A DNA stretch of 16,919 nucleotides, from contig JAKDLQ010000017.1 in the NCBI GenBank assembly GCA_030452775.1, forward strand, positions 1 to 16,919. Direction: 5' to 3'. The translations under genes were made by a program, and so were the position numbers. Source of the DNA: Micrococcales bacterium. GTDB taxonomy: Bacteria > Actinomycetota > Actinomycetes > Actinomycetales > Dermatophilaceae. A model generated the notes under the pieces. It was not told the origin of the DNA. It ran no database searches and saw only the letters and a program-made list of their open reading frames with translations. Of this stretch, positions 1 to 6,100 are shown piece by piece (the stretch's first letter is position 1; every line of letters starts with the position of its first letter).

Positions 1-55
1 CAGCCCGACCGACGCCGCAGCCCCAGCCCGCGACGAGGACCCGCCACCCTTCTGA
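1..55 (+). CDS. Possible 3' end of an unidentified plus-strand gene (partial)
   Basis: Reading from base 2 the plus strand encodes a short Ala/Pro/Asp-rich tail ending in ...DEDPPPF and a TGA stop at 53-55. Third positions are nearly all C or G, as in real genes of this window. This would make the unseen gene convergent with the DUF2017 gene. The stretch is too short to name and other frames are also open, so this is only a possibility. The rest of 56-100 holds no gene that I can support. Confidence 0.25.
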   Translation, partial: SPTDAAAPARDEDPPPF

Positions 56-100
56 GGCCACACTGTTCTGAGCCCCATCTCGCGGGTCACGCCTCTTCGG

Positions 101-757
101 TCAGTCCGCCTTCGAGGGAGGGCGCCGGCCCGTCAGCGCCTGCGTCAGGGACTCCTGCAGCCAGGTGAGGAAGTCGTACCAGGCCATGGCCTGGGCGAGC
201 GGGTCATCCTCCGCGATGGTCGCCATGGCCTCGTGGAGCTCCTGCGCATCCTCCTCGGTGCGCATGCCCATCCGCTCGCCGAGCAGGAGACGCACGTCGG
301 TGAGTGCCATGAGGAACGCTGGAGCCTCTGTGTCGTCGAGGACCACGCGGTCCTCGTGCGCCGCCGAGAGCCGTTGCACCGCGACATCGAGGTTGCCGCT
401 CTTGCGCTGCCTCAGACCCTCCTCGGTGAGCCTGCGGAACTCCGCGGCGATCTCGTCGTCACCGCGGTGTGCGATCGGCAGGAGCCGGTCGAGCGCGGGG
501 TCACGGTCGGTGGTCTGGTCGTGCCCGCGACTCGGCTGACGTGCCGGCTCCCCCGGCTCCCCCGGCTCCCCGTGCTCGACTGCCGAGGAGGACAGCCCCA
601 TGGACGCGACGAGGTCGGCGAACTCATCTCCGGTCGGCTCGGTGGCGGGAGAGAGCAAGGTCCTCGTCTGCCTCATGAGGCCAGACACCATCGCGCGCTC
701 GAAGTCGTCGAGGACCGCGACGACGAGGTCGCCCTCCCGCAGAAAGGCGCGCGCCAT
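101..757 (-). CDS. DUF2017 family protein
   Basis: Actinobacterial protein of unknown function, 218 residues, normally found next to clpS. The N-terminal part (about residues 1-37) and the C-terminal helix around AMAWYDFLTWLQESL resemble the DUF2017 family as I know it. The middle is variable and contains a Gly-Glu-Pro triplet repeated three times, from a 9-bp unit at 546-572. The ATG at 755-757 overlaps the clpS stop by one base (TGATG), so the two genes are very probably one transcript with translational coupling. A function connected with ClpS-dependent proteolysis is suggested by context only. No signal peptide or membrane segment is visible. Confidence 0.85.
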   Translation of the reverse strand: MARAFLREGDLVVAVLDDFERAMVSGLMRQTRTLLSPATEPTGDEFADLVASMGLSSSAVEHGEPGEPGEPARQPSRGHDQTTDRDPALDRLLPIAHRGDDEIAAEFRRLTEEGLRQRKSGNLDVAVQRLSAAHEDRVVLDDTEAPAFLMALTDVRLLLGERMGMRTEEDAQELHEAMATIAEDDPLAQAMAWYDFLTWLQESLTQALTGRRPPSKAD

Positions 758-1047
758 CAGTCGTCCTTCTCGAACGTGGCCCAGAGCCCGTATCCCTGCA
801 GCGCCTCGGCATCCCGCTCCATGGACTCACGGGGACCAGCGGACACCACAGCACGGCCCTTCTCGTGCACGTCCAGCATGAGACGCTCGGCCTTGGGCCG
901 CGCGTAGCCGAAGTAGGACTCGAACACCCACGTCACGTAGGACATGAGGTTGACGGGGTCGTTCCATACGAGCGTCACCCACGGCAGGTCCGGGGCCACG
1001 GCCTCATCGGTCGAGGTGACCTGCTCCTCGACCGGCGCGATAGACAT
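757..1047 (-). CDS. clpS: ATP-dependent Clp protease adaptor ClpS
   Basis: N-recognin adaptor that delivers proteins with N-end-rule residues to the Clp protease (ClpC/ClpP in actinobacteria). The protein has 96 residues, with a disordered N-terminus of about 20 and then the ClpS fold. The WNDPVNLMSYV segment (about 28-38) matches the family's conserved NDD-like substrate pocket entry, and the HEKGRAVVSAG segment (61-71) matches the usual H..G.A.V motif. The frame is open far upstream across pncB, but similarity begins at the ATG at 1045-1047. An in-frame GTG at 1053 is an alternative start. No good Shine-Dalgarno sequence is seen. A TAGGGT -10 element lies upstream at 1070-1075 (minus strand). 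It is coupled to the DUF2017 gene. Confidence 0.93.
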   Translation of the reverse strand: MSIAPVEEQVTSTDEAVAPDLPWVTLVWNDPVNLMSYVTWVFESYFGYARPKAERLMLDVHEKGRAVVSAGPRESMERDAEALQGYGLWATFEKDD

Positions 1048-1069
1048 GAACACGGCCGCCACACACACC

Positions 1070-1075
1070 ACCCTA
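1070..1075 (-). promoter_or_regulatory. Candidate clpS -10 element TAGGGT
   Basis: TAGGGT on the minus strand, about 22 bases before the clpS ATG, fits the TAnnnT form of actinobacterial -10 elements. No convincing -35 is seen. It nearly abuts the opposing pncB -10 element, so polymerase could probably occupy only one promoter at a time. Confidence 0.4.
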
Positions 1076-1092
1076 GATGCGCCCCGTCTAGG
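1072..1092. promoter_or_regulatory. Inverted repeat CCTAGA-N9-TCTAGG between divergent promoters
   Basis: A perfect 6-bp inverted repeat with a 9-bp spacer lies in the 54-bp gap between clpS and pncB. Its outer arms overlap the two candidate -10 elements. It could be an operator, or simply the result of two similar -10 elements facing each other. Confidence 0.35.
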
Positions 1093-1094
1093 CT
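1089..1094 (+). promoter_or_regulatory. Candidate pncB -10 element TAGGCT, leaderless arrangement
   Basis: TAGGCT ends seven bases before the GTG start at 1102. This spacing places transcription start at or next to the start codon, which is the typical geometry of leaderless actinobacterial genes. There is no purine-rich Shine-Dalgarno sequence in between, which agrees. No clear -35 is seen. Confidence 0.55.
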
Positions 1095-1101
1095 GGCGAG
1101 C

Positions 1102-2439
1102 GTGACCGTCACCGATGAGCATCCAGCGCGTCCGCCGAGTCTCGAGCAGCGCGCCAGCGCTGCCCTGCTGACCGACCACTACGAGCTGACCATGCTGCAG
1201 GCGGCTCTCGCCTCGGGGGAGGCTCACCGCCGATGCGTCTTCGAGGCCTTTGCCCGAAGCCTGCCGGAAGGGCGCCGCTACGGAGTGCTCGCCGGGACCG
1301 GGCGCTTCCTCGAGGCCTTGGAGAGATTCCGTTTCGGTGATGAGGAGCTGGGGTTCCTGTCCGACAACCACGTCGTCGACGACGCGACGCTCAGGTGGCT
1401 CTCGACCTACCGGTTCACTGGTCAGGTCAGCGGCTACGCCGAGGGCGACTGCTACTTCCCAGGGTCCCCCGTCCTCGTCGTCGAGTCGAGCTTCGCCGAG
1501 GGTGTGCTGCTCGAGACGCTGGTGCTGTCGATCTTCAACCACGACACAGCGATCGCATCTGCGGCCTCCCGCATGACCGGTGCCGCCGCTGACCGACCGT
1601 GTATCGAGATGGGTAGCCGCCGCACCCACGAGGAGTCGGCCGTGGCGGCCGCCCGAGCCGCCTACATCGCCGGTTTCACCAACACGAGCAACCTCGAGGC
1701 GGGTCGCCGTTATGGAGTGCCGACGGCGGGGACTGCCGCACACGCCTTCACGCTCCTCTACGACTCCGAGCGGGATGCCTTCTCGGCGCAGCTCGCCTCA
1801 CTCGGCCGGGGGACCACCCTGCTCGTCGACACGTACGACGTCAGGTCGGCGGTCGATCTCGCGATCGAGCTGGCCGGATCCGACCTCGGCGCCGTGCGGC
1901 TCGACTCGGGTGACCTGCTCATACAGGCCAAGGAGGTCCGCGCCCAACTCGACGCGGCGGGCAACACGCACACGAGGATCATCGTCACATCGGACCTCGA
2001 CGAGCACGCCATCGCCGCCCTCGCGGCAGGCCCCGTCAGTGGCTACGGCGTCGGGACCGCCCTCGTCACCGGATCCGGTGCTCCGACCGCCTCGATGGTC
2101 TACAAGCTGGTTCAGCGGGAGAACGCCTCAGGCGCACTCGAAGGCGTGGCCAAGAAGAGCAAGGACAAGTTGTCCGTCGGTGGCCGCAAGTGGGCGGTGC
2201 GCCGACTCTCAGATGGGGTGGCGCAGGCCGAGGTCATCGGCATCGGCGAAGCCCCCCGCACCAGCAGTGGCGACCGTCCCCTCATGATCGATCTGGTCAG
2301 CGACGGCGAGGTCATCGACCATCAGGACATCCACGAGGCACGCGCCCGGCACGACGCCTCGCGCGCCGAACTCCCCCGGTCCGCCAGCCAACTCTCTCGC
2401 GGCGAACCCGTGATCCCGACGATCTACGAGAAGGACTGA
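1102..2439 (+). CDS. pncB: Nicotinate phosphoribosyltransferase
   Basis: Catalyses nicotinate + PRPP + ATP to nicotinate mononucleotide, the entry of the Preiss-Handler NAD salvage route; cytosolic. The protein has 445 residues, the usual length for actinobacterial members. Family hallmarks are the N-terminal LLTDHYELTML, SRRTHEESAV near the middle (the phosphohistidine/substrate region), GTAAHAFTLLYDSE, and the phosphoribosyl-binding VRLDSGDL and TSDLDEHAI. The GTG at 1102 is preferred over upstream in-frame codons because the homologous region starts just after it and a -10 element sits seven bases before it. pncA begins six bases after the stop, so the two form an operon. It is divergent from clpS-DUF2017, an arrangement common in actinobacteria. 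Confidence 0.95.
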   Translation: MTVTDEHPARPPSLEQRASAALLTDHYELTMLQAALASGEAHRRCVFEAFARSLPEGRRYGVLAGTGRFLEALERFRFGDEELGFLSDNHVVDDATLRWLSTYRFTGQVSGYAEGDCYFPGSPVLVVESSFAEGVLLETLVLSIFNHDTAIASAASRMTGAAADRPCIEMGSRRTHEESAVAAARAAYIAGFTNTSNLEAGRRYGVPTAGTAAHAFTLLYDSERDAFSAQLASLGRGTTLLVDTYDVRSAVDLAIELAGSDLGAVRLDSGDLLIQAKEVRAQLDAAGNTHTRIIVTSDLDEHAIAALAAGPVSGYGVGTALVTGSGAPTASMVYKLVQRENASGALEGVAKKSKDKLSVGGRKWAVRRLSDGVAQAEVIGIGEAPRTSSGDRPLMIDLVSDGEVIDHQDIHEARARHDASRAELPRSASQLSRGEPVIPTIYEKD

Positions 2440-2444
2440 TTCCG

Positions 2445-3125
2445 ATGACCAACACCCCCGAGACACCCGAAACACTCGCGGCATCCGGTGCCACCGCTCC
2501 GAGCGGGCCGAGCGACTCCGAGATCACGCCTCGCGACCGCCGCGCCCTCATCATCGTCGACGTCCAAAATGACTTCTGCGAGGGAGGCTCGCTCGCGGTC
2601 GCCGGTGGCTCCGATGTGGCCCGCGCGATCAGTGAGCACGTCGCCGAGCGCCGCGCCGACTACGACCACATCGTTGCCACCGCGGACTGGCACATCGATC
2701 CCGGTAGCCACTTCTCGGACACTCCGGACTATGTCGACAGCTGGCCGGTGCACTGCGTCGCCGACACCGATGGTGCAGAGTTCCACCCCAACATCGCCAA
2801 CGCGGTGAACCACGTCGAGGCGGTCTTCCGCAAAGGCCAGTTCGATGCCGGCTACAGCGGGTTCGATGGCCATGCCGACGACGAGGACCGCACGCCGTTG
2901 GCCGCCTGGCTCAAGGACCGCGAGGTGACCCGGGTCGACGTCGTCGGGATCGCGACCGATCACTGCGTGCGCGCCACCGCGCTCGATGCCCGCCAGGAGG
3001 GCTTCGACACGGTCGCGCTGCTTGACCTGACAGCAGGCGTCTCCAGAGAGACTGTCGACGCCGCCTATCTGTCGATGCGCGAGGCCGGGGTCCGTCTCGA
3101 AGGCGCCCCCACCGTCGAGCCCTAA
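2445..3125 (+). CDS. pncA: Nicotinamidase (isochorismatase superfamily)
   Basis: Hydrolyses nicotinamide to nicotinate and ammonia, supplying PncB directly. In mycobacteria the same enzyme activates pyrazinamide. The protein has 226 residues. The catalytic triad is visible as Asp39 (IIVDVQNDF), Lys130 (FRKGQ) and Cys174 (ATDHCV). The metal ligands Asp81, His83, His89 and His103 show the same spacing (2, 6 and 14 residues) as Asp49/His51/His57/His71 of the M. tuberculosis enzyme. A cis-peptide-type VVGIATDHC segment precedes the cysteine. The first 30 residues (Thr/Pro/Ser-rich) are an extension beyond the usual fold, so a later start is possible, but the ATG at 2445 sits five bases after the pncB stop. 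Confidence 0.95.
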   Translation: MTNTPETPETLAASGATAPSGPSDSEITPRDRRALIIVDVQNDFCEGGSLAVAGGSDVARAISEHVAERRADYDHIVATADWHIDPGSHFSDTPDYVDSWPVHCVADTDGAEFHPNIANAVNHVEAVFRKGQFDAGYSGFDGHADDEDRTPLAAWLKDREVTRVDVVGIATDHCVRATALDARQEGFDTVALLDLTAGVSRETVDAAYLSMREAGVRLEGAPTVEP

Positions 3126-3128
3126 CCC

Positions 3129-3149
3129 CGTCTATCGCGCGTCTATCGC
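3129..3149. repeat. Short direct repeat CGTCTATCGC x2 between convergent genes
   Basis: Two copies of CGTCTATCGC (3129-3138 and 3140-3149) with an 11-bp period lie in the 43-bp gap between the pncA and IclR-gene stops. I see no hairpin there, so the terminator for this convergent pair is not obvious. Confidence 0.5.
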
Positions 3150-3168
3150 CGACCCCCACCAGCAGACC

Positions 3169-3837
3169 TCAGCGAACGATCGCGGCGATCGCCCTCGCAG
3201 CCGCCCGGAGCCGCGGCGCGACGACCTCCGGGTCGAGGGGCGAGAGCGACACGACCCCTACCGACGCCTCGACGGCGCCAGGCTCGCCGGCTGGCGCCAC
3301 GGCCAGGGCCATCCCGTGCGCTCCCGACTGCAGCTCACCGTCGCTTGAGACGACCTCATCGAGGCCGGCGCGCCCGGCGAGGATGGCCCGCCCGGCGGCA
3401 CCCACCTCAAGCGGGTGGCGCGATCCCGCCCGGTAGGCGACGTGCAGAACGGTCCAGGACGGCTCGATGACGACGAGCCCCAACGCCTCGTCCCCTTCAG
3501 CCACCGTGAGGTGTGCGGTCGCGCCGATGACATCGGCCAGCTCCCGCAGGATGGGGCGCGTCTCGCTGCGGATGATCGGAGTGACGGCTGCGGCGAGCCG
3601 CCGGATCCCGAGGCCCATCCGCATCCGGCCGTCGGACCGGCGCACGATCAGATGGTGCTCCTCGAGCGTCGTCACGAGCCGATAGACCGCCGGTCGCCCG
3701 ATCCCGAGCTCGGCCGCGAGCTCGGTGACCGTCAACCCGCGCCCGTGCTCGGCCCGGGCGAGGACCTCGAGCACCCGGATCCCCCGGTCGAGGGTCTTCG
3801 ATGCCTCCAGGCGCCCCGCGCCCGCCTCGTCCGACAC
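3169..3837 (-). CDS. IclR-family transcriptional regulator, probable homogentisate-pathway regulator
   Basis: 222 residues. The N-terminal winged helix-turn-helix spans about 14-70 (SKTLDRGIRVLEVLA, then TVTELAAELGIGRPAVYRLVTTL). The effector-binding domain starts near 85 and has the family's YRAGSRHPLEVGAAGRAILA motif. Compared with the usual 245-265 residues, about 25 residues seem to be missing between the GRAIL helix and the GELQSG strand, so the effector domain is reduced. The GTG start at 3835-3837 lies three bases after the hmgA stop, with GAGGGG at the end of hmgA as ribosome site, so the two are co-transcribed. IclR proteins often control aromatic degradation, and the palindrome upstream of hmgA is the obvious target. 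Target and effector are inferred. Confidence 0.85.
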   Translation of the reverse strand: MSDEAGAGRLEASKTLDRGIRVLEVLARAEHGRGLTVTELAAELGIGRPAVYRLVTTLEEHHLIVRRSDGRMRMGLGIRRLAAAVTPIIRSETRPILRELADVIGATAHLTVAEGDEALGLVVIEPSWTVLHVAYRAGSRHPLEVGAAGRAILAGRAGLDEVVSSDGELQSGAHGMALAVAPAGEPGAVEASVGVVSLSPLDPEVVAPRLRAAARAIAAIVR

Positions 3838-3840
3838 GCC

Positions 3841-5115
3841 TCACCCCTCGGAGTGGACACCACCGCCACCACCACCACCGCCGTCGTTCGCGCGCGCGGC
3901 TCCCTTCGACCAGGAGAGCGCGTAGAGGCCATCGTCGGCGGCTGCCCCCGCCTCGCCGAGCTCGAGCGGCCGGAACGTGTCGACCATGACCGCCAGCTCG
4001 TCGAAGTAGTGGACACCGATCGACCCCTCGGTCGCTCCCGGCTGCGGGCCGTGCGGGTGTCCACCCGGGTGGACCGAGATCGAGCCCTTGCCGATACCGG
4101 AGCCCTTGCGTGCCTCGTAGTCGCCGTCGACGTAGAACATGATCTCGTCGCTGTCGACGTTCGAGTGGTAGTAGGGCACCGGGATCGCGAGCGGGTGGTA
4201 GTCGACCTTGCGCGGCACGAAGTTGCAGATCACGAAGTTCGCCCCCTCGAAGACCTGGTGCACGGGTGGCGGCTGGTGGATGCGGCCGGTGATCGGCTCG
4301 AAGTCGCGAACGTTGAAGACGTACGGGTAGAGGCAACCGTCCCAGCCGACGACGTCGAGCGGGTGGTGCGGGAGCGTGTGGATGGTGCCGACCACGCCGC
4401 CGGGACCGTTGCCGCGATGTTTGATGAGCACCTCGGTCGCCTCGCCGGCCGAGGCACCGACGTCTTCGGCCAGCAAGGGACCGTCGGGCAGGCGGAGGTC
4501 GCGCTCGCAGTAGGGCGAGTGCTCGAGCAGCTGGCCGTACTTGCTGAGGTAGCGCTTCGGCGGAGCGATGTGACTGTTGCCCTCGATGAAGTAGGCGCGC
4601 AGGGGGTCTTTCGTCGACCGCTTCGGGACCCACCGGTGCGTCGTGGCCCGCGGGATGATGACGTAGTCGCCCTCCCCCACGTCGAAGGCGCCGAACACCG
4701 TCTCGACGCGGGCCCGTCCGCGCTCGATGTACACGCACTCGTCGCCGATGCCGTTGCGATACCACGGGCTCGGCTTGGCAGCCACCGCGTAGGAGATGCG
4801 CACGTCCCCGTTGCCGAGCACGAGGCGGCGCCCCGTCACCACGTCCGTGTCGGCGATCGCCTCGGGCGCGAAGAGGTCGTGCAGCTTGAGGTGTCGCGGG
4901 ACGAGCGGATGGTTGGGCGTCGTCCTCTGGTCCGGCAGCTCCCAGACTCGCGTCGCGCTCACCGTCGACGGGATATTGAGGTGGTAGAGCAATGCGCTGT
5001 CCGAGGTGAAGCCCTCCTCGCCCATCAGCTCCTCGTAGTACAGCTGCCCGTCCGGACGTCGGTGCTGCGTGTGACGCTTCGGTGGAATGCTGCCGACGGC
5101 TTGGTAGTGTGCCAT
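3841..5115 (-). CDS. hmgA: Homogentisate 1,2-dioxygenase
   Basis: Opens the ring of homogentisate with O2 to give maleylacetoacetate in tyrosine and phenylalanine breakdown; cytosolic non-haem Fe(II) enzyme. The protein has 424 residues. The iron ligands can be placed by comparison with the human enzyme as His317 (YYHSNVDSDE), Glu324 and His355 (HPGGHPHGPQPG). Other family blocks are HYQAVGSIPPKRHTQ at the N-terminus, GDYVIIPRATTHRW and WDGCLYPYVFNV. The ATG at 5113-5115 has a GAGGA ribosome site five bases upstream (5121-5125). The C-terminus ends in eight consecutive glycines (about 412-419), an unusual low-complexity tail. The IclR gene follows directly. A perfect palindrome overlaps its promoter region. 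Confidence 0.96.
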   Translation of the reverse strand: MAHYQAVGSIPPKRHTQHRRPDGQLYYEELMGEEGFTSDSALLYHLNIPSTVSATRVWELPDQRTTPNHPLVPRHLKLHDLFAPEAIADTDVVTGRRLVLGNGDVRISYAVAAKPSPWYRNGIGDECVYIERGRARVETVFGAFDVGEGDYVIIPRATTHRWVPKRSTKDPLRAYFIEGNSHIAPPKRYLSKYGQLLEHSPYCERDLRLPDGPLLAEDVGASAGEATEVLIKHRGNGPGGVVGTIHTLPHHPLDVVGWDGCLYPYVFNVRDFEPITGRIHQPPPVHQVFEGANFVICNFVPRKVDYHPLAIPVPYYHSNVDSDEIMFYVDGDYEARKGSGIGKGSISVHPGGHPHGPQPGATEGSIGVHYFDELAVMVDTFRPLELGEAGAAADDGLYALSWSKGAARANDGGGGGGGGVHSEG

Positions 5116-5120
5116 GATCT

Positions 5121-5125
5121 TCCTC
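5121..5125 (-). promoter_or_regulatory. hmgA ribosome binding site GAGGA
   Basis: GAGGA on the minus strand, five bases before the ATG at 5115, decides the hmgA start against the longer open frame that reaches 5376. Confidence 0.7.
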
Positions 5126-5137
5126 GCTTCTGCGGTT

Positions 5138-5154
5138 CGTCCGACTATCGGACG
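5138..5154. promoter_or_regulatory. Perfect 17-bp palindrome, candidate IclR operator
   Basis: CGTCCGACTATCGGACG consists of 7-bp arms around a 3-bp centre. It lies in the 80-bp gap between hmgA and the divergent gene at 5196. On the minus strand the centre contains GATAGT, a plausible hmgA -10 element about 30 bases before its ATG, so binding there would block hmgA transcription. Relative to the plus-strand gene the site is centred about 50 bases before the start. Size and position fit an IclR-family site. That the IclR protein at 3169-3837 binds it is inferred. Confidence 0.6.
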
Positions 5155-5182
5155 TCGACGTATCACTCCTTTGACAGTGGAG

Positions 5183-5188
5183 TAGCCT
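5183..5188 (+). promoter_or_regulatory. Candidate -10 element TAGCCT, leaderless arrangement
   Basis: TAGCCT ends seven bases before the ATG at 5196 and no Shine-Dalgarno sequence intervenes. The arrangement is the same as at pncB in this window. This supports a leaderless transcript starting at or beside the ATG. Confidence 0.5.
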
Positions 5189-5195
5189 CGCTCCC

Positions 5196-6050
5196 ATGTC
5201 AAGGACGCCCTTCGCGCCCCTCTTCGCCCGCCTTGTCGACGACGCCGCCGTCTTCCCCCCGGGGCTGGCCACCATCGAGGTGGCAGTGCGTGAGCATCTC
5301 GACCGACGAGAGGGACCGTATGCCGCCGAGCTGGGTCCGCTCCTCGTTCCGGCCATCGCCGCGGCGGAGGTCGCACACGCCGCGGCCCGCGACGACCGGG
5401 CCGTGGCCGAACCCCTCCCGGTGGGCCTCATCGTCCGTCCCGGGAACTCCCTCGATCCCCTCGTCGACGCGGTCGACCTGCTCCGAGACGAGCCACGCGT
5501 CCTCGTCACGGGCGCCGAGGTGGGCTGGTCCGAGGGCTGGCGTCCGGCCCTCGAGCTCGACATCCCGGTCGTCGTCGAGCTCGGCCTCGGCCGCGACCAG
5601 GAGGCTGGGTTCGAAGATGTGACACCCGCTGTCGACGACGGGGCCGAGGTGATGGTCAAGTTCCGGACCGGCCCGACGCCGGGCTGGGTGTGGCCCGATG
5701 AGCATGCCTTGGCCGCCTTCCTCGATGCGGTCATCGCAAGTGGCCTGCGCTTCAAGCTGACCGGCGGGCTGCACCACGCCGTCCGCGGCGTCTACGGCGG
5801 CCATCAGATGCACGGCGTGCTCAACGTGCTCCTCGCCACCCACGAAGCCCTGGATGGAGCCGACGCCGCCGAGTTGGCCGATGTTCTCTCGATCACCGAC
5901 TCCGAGGTGCTCGTGGAGCAGGTGTCCCGGCTCACCCCGCAGGAGGTGGCTCGCACGCGAGCCAGCTTTGCGGCATACGGCTGCTGCGGTGTCCTCGAAC
6001 CGCTGGCCGAGCTCTCCGCACTGGGACTGCTGCCCGACCCCGCATCATGA
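5196..6050 (+). CDS. Conserved-looking protein of unknown function in the homogentisate cluster
   Basis: I do not recognise a named family. The protein has 284 residues, is soluble, and has no signal peptide or membrane segment. Visible features are LVDDAAVFPPGLATIE near the N-terminus, alternating strand/helix segments such as DIPVVVELG (122-130), VMVKFRTG (152-159), RFKLTGGLHHAVRG (185-198), MHGVLNVLLA (205-214) and a C-terminal YGCCGVLEPLAELSALGLL. Lysines 155 and 187 and the His193-His194 pair look like active-site residues, and the repeated strand pattern suggests a TIM-barrel-like fold (inference). I recall similar KFRTG...GLHHxxR proteins annotated as hypothetical in other bacteria. 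It starts with a leaderless-type promoter, is divergent from hmgA and is followed by fahA 50 bases later. A role as maleylacetoacetate isomerase is possible but unproven. Confidence 0.8.
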   Translation: MSRTPFAPLFARLVDDAAVFPPGLATIEVAVREHLDRREGPYAAELGPLLVPAIAAAEVAHAAARDDRAVAEPLPVGLIVRPGNSLDPLVDAVDLLRDEPRVLVTGAEVGWSEGWRPALELDIPVVVELGLGRDQEAGFEDVTPAVDDGAEVMVKFRTGPTPGWVWPDEHALAAFLDAVIASGLRFKLTGGLHHAVRGVYGGHQMHGVLNVLLATHEALDGADAAELADVLSITDSEVLVEQVSRLTPQEVARTRASFAAYGCCGVLEPLAELSALGLLPDPAS

Positions 6051-6088
6051 GCGCTCGCTGAGGCCGCCCGACCAAGCCCACCCTCTCG

Positions 6089-6094
6089 AAGGAG
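6089..6094 (+). promoter_or_regulatory. fahA ribosome binding site AAGGAG
   Basis: AAGGAG lies six bases before the GTG at 6101, a strong Shine-Dalgarno match. It fixes the fahA start and shows that fahA, unlike the gene before it, is translated from an internal site on a leadered message. Confidence 0.8.
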
Positions 6095-6100
6095 ACCCGC

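Noticed and set aside
546..572. Three 9-bp repeats (Gly-Glu-Pro) in the DUF2017 gene as a CRISPR or mobile feature
   Set aside because: The units are short, contiguous and in frame. This is a simple coding repeat in a variable linker.
1048..1743. Upstream extension of the clpS frame across the pncB gene
   Set aside because: It is the antisense shadow of pncB. ClpS similarity begins at the ATG at 1047.
5171..5176. Exact TTGACA as a -35 element for the gene at 5196
   Set aside because: It is only six bases before the TAGCCT -10 candidate, and no TAnnnT lies 16-18 bases after it. It is probably a chance match.
3415..5755. Very long open frames antisense to or out of frame with hmgA, iclR and the unknown gene (over 700 codons)
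   Set aside because: They come from high GC content and lack of stops opposite real genes. Their translations are Arg/Ser/Pro or Asp/Val-rich without motifs, while hmgA and the IclR gene are clearly recognisable in the same DNA.
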